From positions 744,001-808,000 of the forward strand of contig CBDEGU010000012.1 of the NCBI GenBank assembly GCA_965238045.1: a stretch of 64,000 nt of DNA. The letters run 5' to 3'. This document shows positions 61,998-64,000 of the stretch, piece after piece (position 1 is the first letter of the stretch; the number at the start of each line of letters is the position of its first letter). The notes below the pieces were generated by a model. It was given only the letters and a program-made list of their open reading frames with translations. It made no database searches and was not told the DNA's origin. The translations under genes were made by a program, and so were the position numbers. The stretch comes from CBDEGU01 sp965238045 (GTDB lineage: Bacteria > Acidobacteriota > Terriglobia > Bryobacterales > UBA6623).

Positions 61998-64000
61998 ATG
62001 GCAGATCTCCGGATAGTCCTGCGTGGGCTAGTGTGCACACCGCTGTTCACGCTGGTCGCGGTTCTCTCGCTCGCGCTTGGAATAGGCGCGAACACTGCGA
62101 TCTTCTCGCTGCTGGAGCAGGTGATGCTGCGGACGCTGCCTGTTCAGGACCCGCACGAGCTCGTCTACCTCTACAGCGAAGGCCCCTGGATGGGGGCGGT
62201 TGAGAGTGACGAGCAGGGCGGTCCGTCGTTCAGCCATCCCCTGTTCCGCGAGCTTCGTGAACAGCAAACGCCTTTCGCAGGCCTAGCCGGCGCTCGAAGC
62301 TACTCGGTCAGCCTGGCGTCCAGCGGCGAGGCGTCATTCGGGCAGGTCCGCATCGTTTCCGGCAATTACTTCGGCTTGCTTAGGGTCGGCGCGGCGCTAG
62401 GACGACTCATTGAGGAGGATGACGACCGCGTGCCGGGCACCCATCCCGTTGCGGTCCTCGGCTACAGGTATTGGGAGTCACGATTCGGCGCGGATGTCGG
62501 CATACTCAACCAAACGGTACTCGTGAACAACTCGCCGATGACGGTCATCGGAGTAGCCCAGAAGGGTTTTACAGGCGAGCGCGCAGGCAACCCGCCCGAC
62601 ATCTACATCCCCATGGCGATGTGGGGCGTAGTCGGTCTCTATGCCGACAGTCTCTCAGACCGGCGACTTGTTTGGGTGACGATGTTCGGACGACTCAAGC
62701 CCGGGGTTACCCTTGAGCGCGCCGAGGTCGAAATCAACGTTTCCTACCGCGCGCAACTCGAGCAAGACATTCCACTCATAAGGCGGCCAAGCGAACGGTT
62801 TCTGGAGCTTTACCGGGCGCGGACGATCACGCTCAAACCGGGCGAGCATGGAAGAGGCGACCTGCGGGAGCAGTCCGGCCAACCTTTCATGCTCATCACG
62901 GGGATGACGCTGCTGATCCTGCTGTTGGTCTGCGCTAACGTGGCCAACCTCCAGCTCGCGCGAGGCGCTGCGCGAATGGGTGACTTGGCGGTGCGTTCGG
63001 CTTTGGGAGCTTCTCGGATGCAGCTCGCGCGCTTGGTCCTGGTGGAGTCCTCGGTACTGGCCATTGCCGGCGGCGTTCTGGGGCTCGGCGTGGCACATCT
63101 CACTGCAAGGGGAATCCTGGCGGCCGTGCCAGCGTGGAGAGGTCTTGACGCTTACTTGTCGCCCGACCTCGACGCCGGAGCGCTGCTGTTCTGCTTCGGG
63201 CTTTCGGTGGCGACCGGCTTGGCATTCGGGTTGTTCCCCGCGCTTAGAGCTTCGGGTGTCTCTCTAGCACTGTTTCTCAAGGGCCAGGCCGGACAGGTTT
63301 CGATGCCCCGGTCAGCCACCGCATTTCGAAAGGCGCTCGTGACGCTGCAGGTGGCGATCACGCTCTTACTGTTGATCACGTCGGGCCTTTTTGTCACAAC
63401 GCTCGTCAACTTGTCCCGGATCGACCTGGGAATGAGAACGGATCACTTGGCGACATTCGGAGTATTCCCGAGAATGAACCGCTACAGCGACACGCAGACT
63501 GCGCAGCTGCACCAGAGGTTGACCGAGCGGCTCGCGGCGATCCCCGGCGTGACGCTGGTTTCGACGGCTCAAACTCCGCGACTCACAGGCTCTGCCCCTC
63601 GTACCAACATCGGCGTCGAAGGCTATTCAACAGAGGACGGGCGCAATAATCCGACTGTCCATGTCAATTGGATCGGCGAGGCCTACTTCCGGACGATGGG
63701 AATTCCGCTGATTACGGGCCGGGAGTTCACGCCCGCGGATAACGCCGGAGGTTCGAAGGTCGCGATCGTCAACGAAGCCTTTGTCCGAAAGTTCTTGCCG
63801 GTCGACCGAAGCGTTCTCGGTGCGCACATCACCGAACGCAACGAACCGTGGCGGATCGTAGGCGTTGTGAAGAACGCGGCCGAAGCGAGCATGCGGGAAA
63901 TGCCTCAGCCGGCCTTCTACAAGCCGTTGCGGCAGACTGCCCGTTGGGGACCGTTTCATTTCTACATGCGAACTACCATCCCGCCCGAGAATGCCCTCGC
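61998..64000 (+). CDS. ADOP-family ABC transporter permease (MacB/FtsX-like), truncated at the window edge
   Basis: 667 residues are visible, without stop. The ATG has AAGGTGA five bases upstream. The first helix (FTLVAVLSLALGIGANTAIF) is the standard MacB/FtsX opening; a MacB periplasmic domain follows (FAGLAGARSYSVSLASSGEA, GNYFGLLRVGAALGR, VAVLGYRYWESRFG, MTVIGVAQKGFTGERAGNPP). The FtsX core then starts at LLVCANVANLQLARGAARMG and VRSALGASRMQLARLVLVES, and a second half begins near FRKALVTLQVAITLLLLITS. This two-module ADOP layout of about 800 residues is abundant in Acidobacteriota. It probably works with a MacB-type ATPase encoded elsewhere; the cargo is unknown. Confidence 0.92.
   Translation, partial: MADLRIVLRGLVCTPLFTLVAVLSLALGIGANTAIFSLLEQVMLRTLPVQDPHELVYLYSEGPWMGAVESDEQGGPSFSHPLFRELREQQTPFAGLAGARSYSVSLASSGEASFGQVRIVSGNYFGLLRVGAALGRLIEEDDDRVPGTHPVAVLGYRYWESRFGADVGILNQTVLVNNSPMTVIGVAQKGFTGERAGNPPDIYIPMAMWGVVGLYADSLSDRRLVWVTMFGRLKPGVTLERAEVEINVSYRAQLEQDIPLIRRPSERFLELYRARTITLKPGEHGRGDLREQSGQPFMLITGMTLLILLLVCANVANLQLARGAARMGDLAVRSALGASRMQLARLVLVESSVLAIAGGVLGLGVAHLTARGILAAVPAWRGLDAYLSPDLDAGALLFCFGLSVATGLAFGLFPALRASGVSLALFLKGQAGQVSMPRSATAFRKALVTLQVAITLLLLITSGLFVTTLVNLSRIDLGMRTDHLATFGVFPRMNRYSDTQTAQLHQRLTERLAAIPGVTLVSTAQTPRLTGSAPRTNIGVEGYSTEDGRNNPTVHVNWIGEAYFRTMGIPLITGREFTPADNAGGSKVAIVNEAFVRKFLPVDRSVLGAHITERNEPWRIVGVVKNAAEASMREMPQPAFYKPLRQTARWGPFHFYMRTTIPPENAL

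Overview
The window reads as a chromosomal segment of a GC-rich Acidobacteriota genome, most likely from the Bryobacterales/Solibacter side of the phylum. This is inferred from gene content: an ADOP-type MacB/FtsX permease, a TPR/FG-GAP/UnbV lipoprotein next to a multihaem cytochrome, PSCyt1-DUF1549-DUF1553 and DUF1501 proteins, three exported Gfo/Idh/MocA oxidoreductases, a PilZ-like protein and a PPGL-motif secreted protein. No rRNA, tRNA, CRISPR array or phage block was recognised.

Layout. 1-5.6 kb: end of a PAP2 phosphatase, a class V aminotransferase, a HicB-like protein, an EF_0837-type metallohydrolase, a TPR glycosyltransferase with a damaged N-terminus, and a membrane protein. 5.7-8.4 kb: two translationally coupled methyltransferase-like genes, the second apparently without its cofactor site. 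8.4-24.4 kb: housekeeping and metabolic genes (DAACS symporter, ilvE, M48 peptidase, HAD phosphatase, SelA-like enzyme, YkvI protein, hisS, NUDIX, pncA, amidohydrolase, a 7-TM-like protein). 24.4-26 kb: a short Cys-rich exported peptide gene and an IS1595/ISXO2-type element with a perfect 8-bp target duplication. 26-38 kb: a frameshifted multi-PAS hybrid histidine kinase, a sialidase-like/aldolase pair, a PilZ-like gene, a methyltransferase running antisense into an aldehyde dehydrogenase, a second IS copy with a 138-bp deletion sitting directly before a PQQ-propeller gene, a Gfo/Idh gene, and infC. 38.7-50.3 kb: an HU gene, then a large exported block (UnbV lipoprotein, membrane multihaem cytochrome-TPR, a broken PSCyt/DUF1549/DUF1553 gene, DUF1501). 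50.5-64 kb: metF, a TolB-like protein, a membrane MutS-type ATPase, the conserved phoH-ybeY-era block, a ketopantoate-reductase-like gene, a class V aminotransferase, an N-acyl-D-amino-acid deacylase and a truncated ADOP permease.

Items most worth following: a MITE-like repeat family (184-197 bp, near-perfect terminal inverted repeats, CTAR ends) in two full copies and one fragment; infC starting at AUU behind a leader that holds a rho-independent hairpin; the catalytic/degenerate methyltransferase pair; the small Cys-rich peptide cluster; the exported sialidase-like/aldolase pair; and an exact 299-bp tandem duplication that breaks the DUF1553 gene. Functions come from family recognition in the translated sequence. 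No database search was possible.
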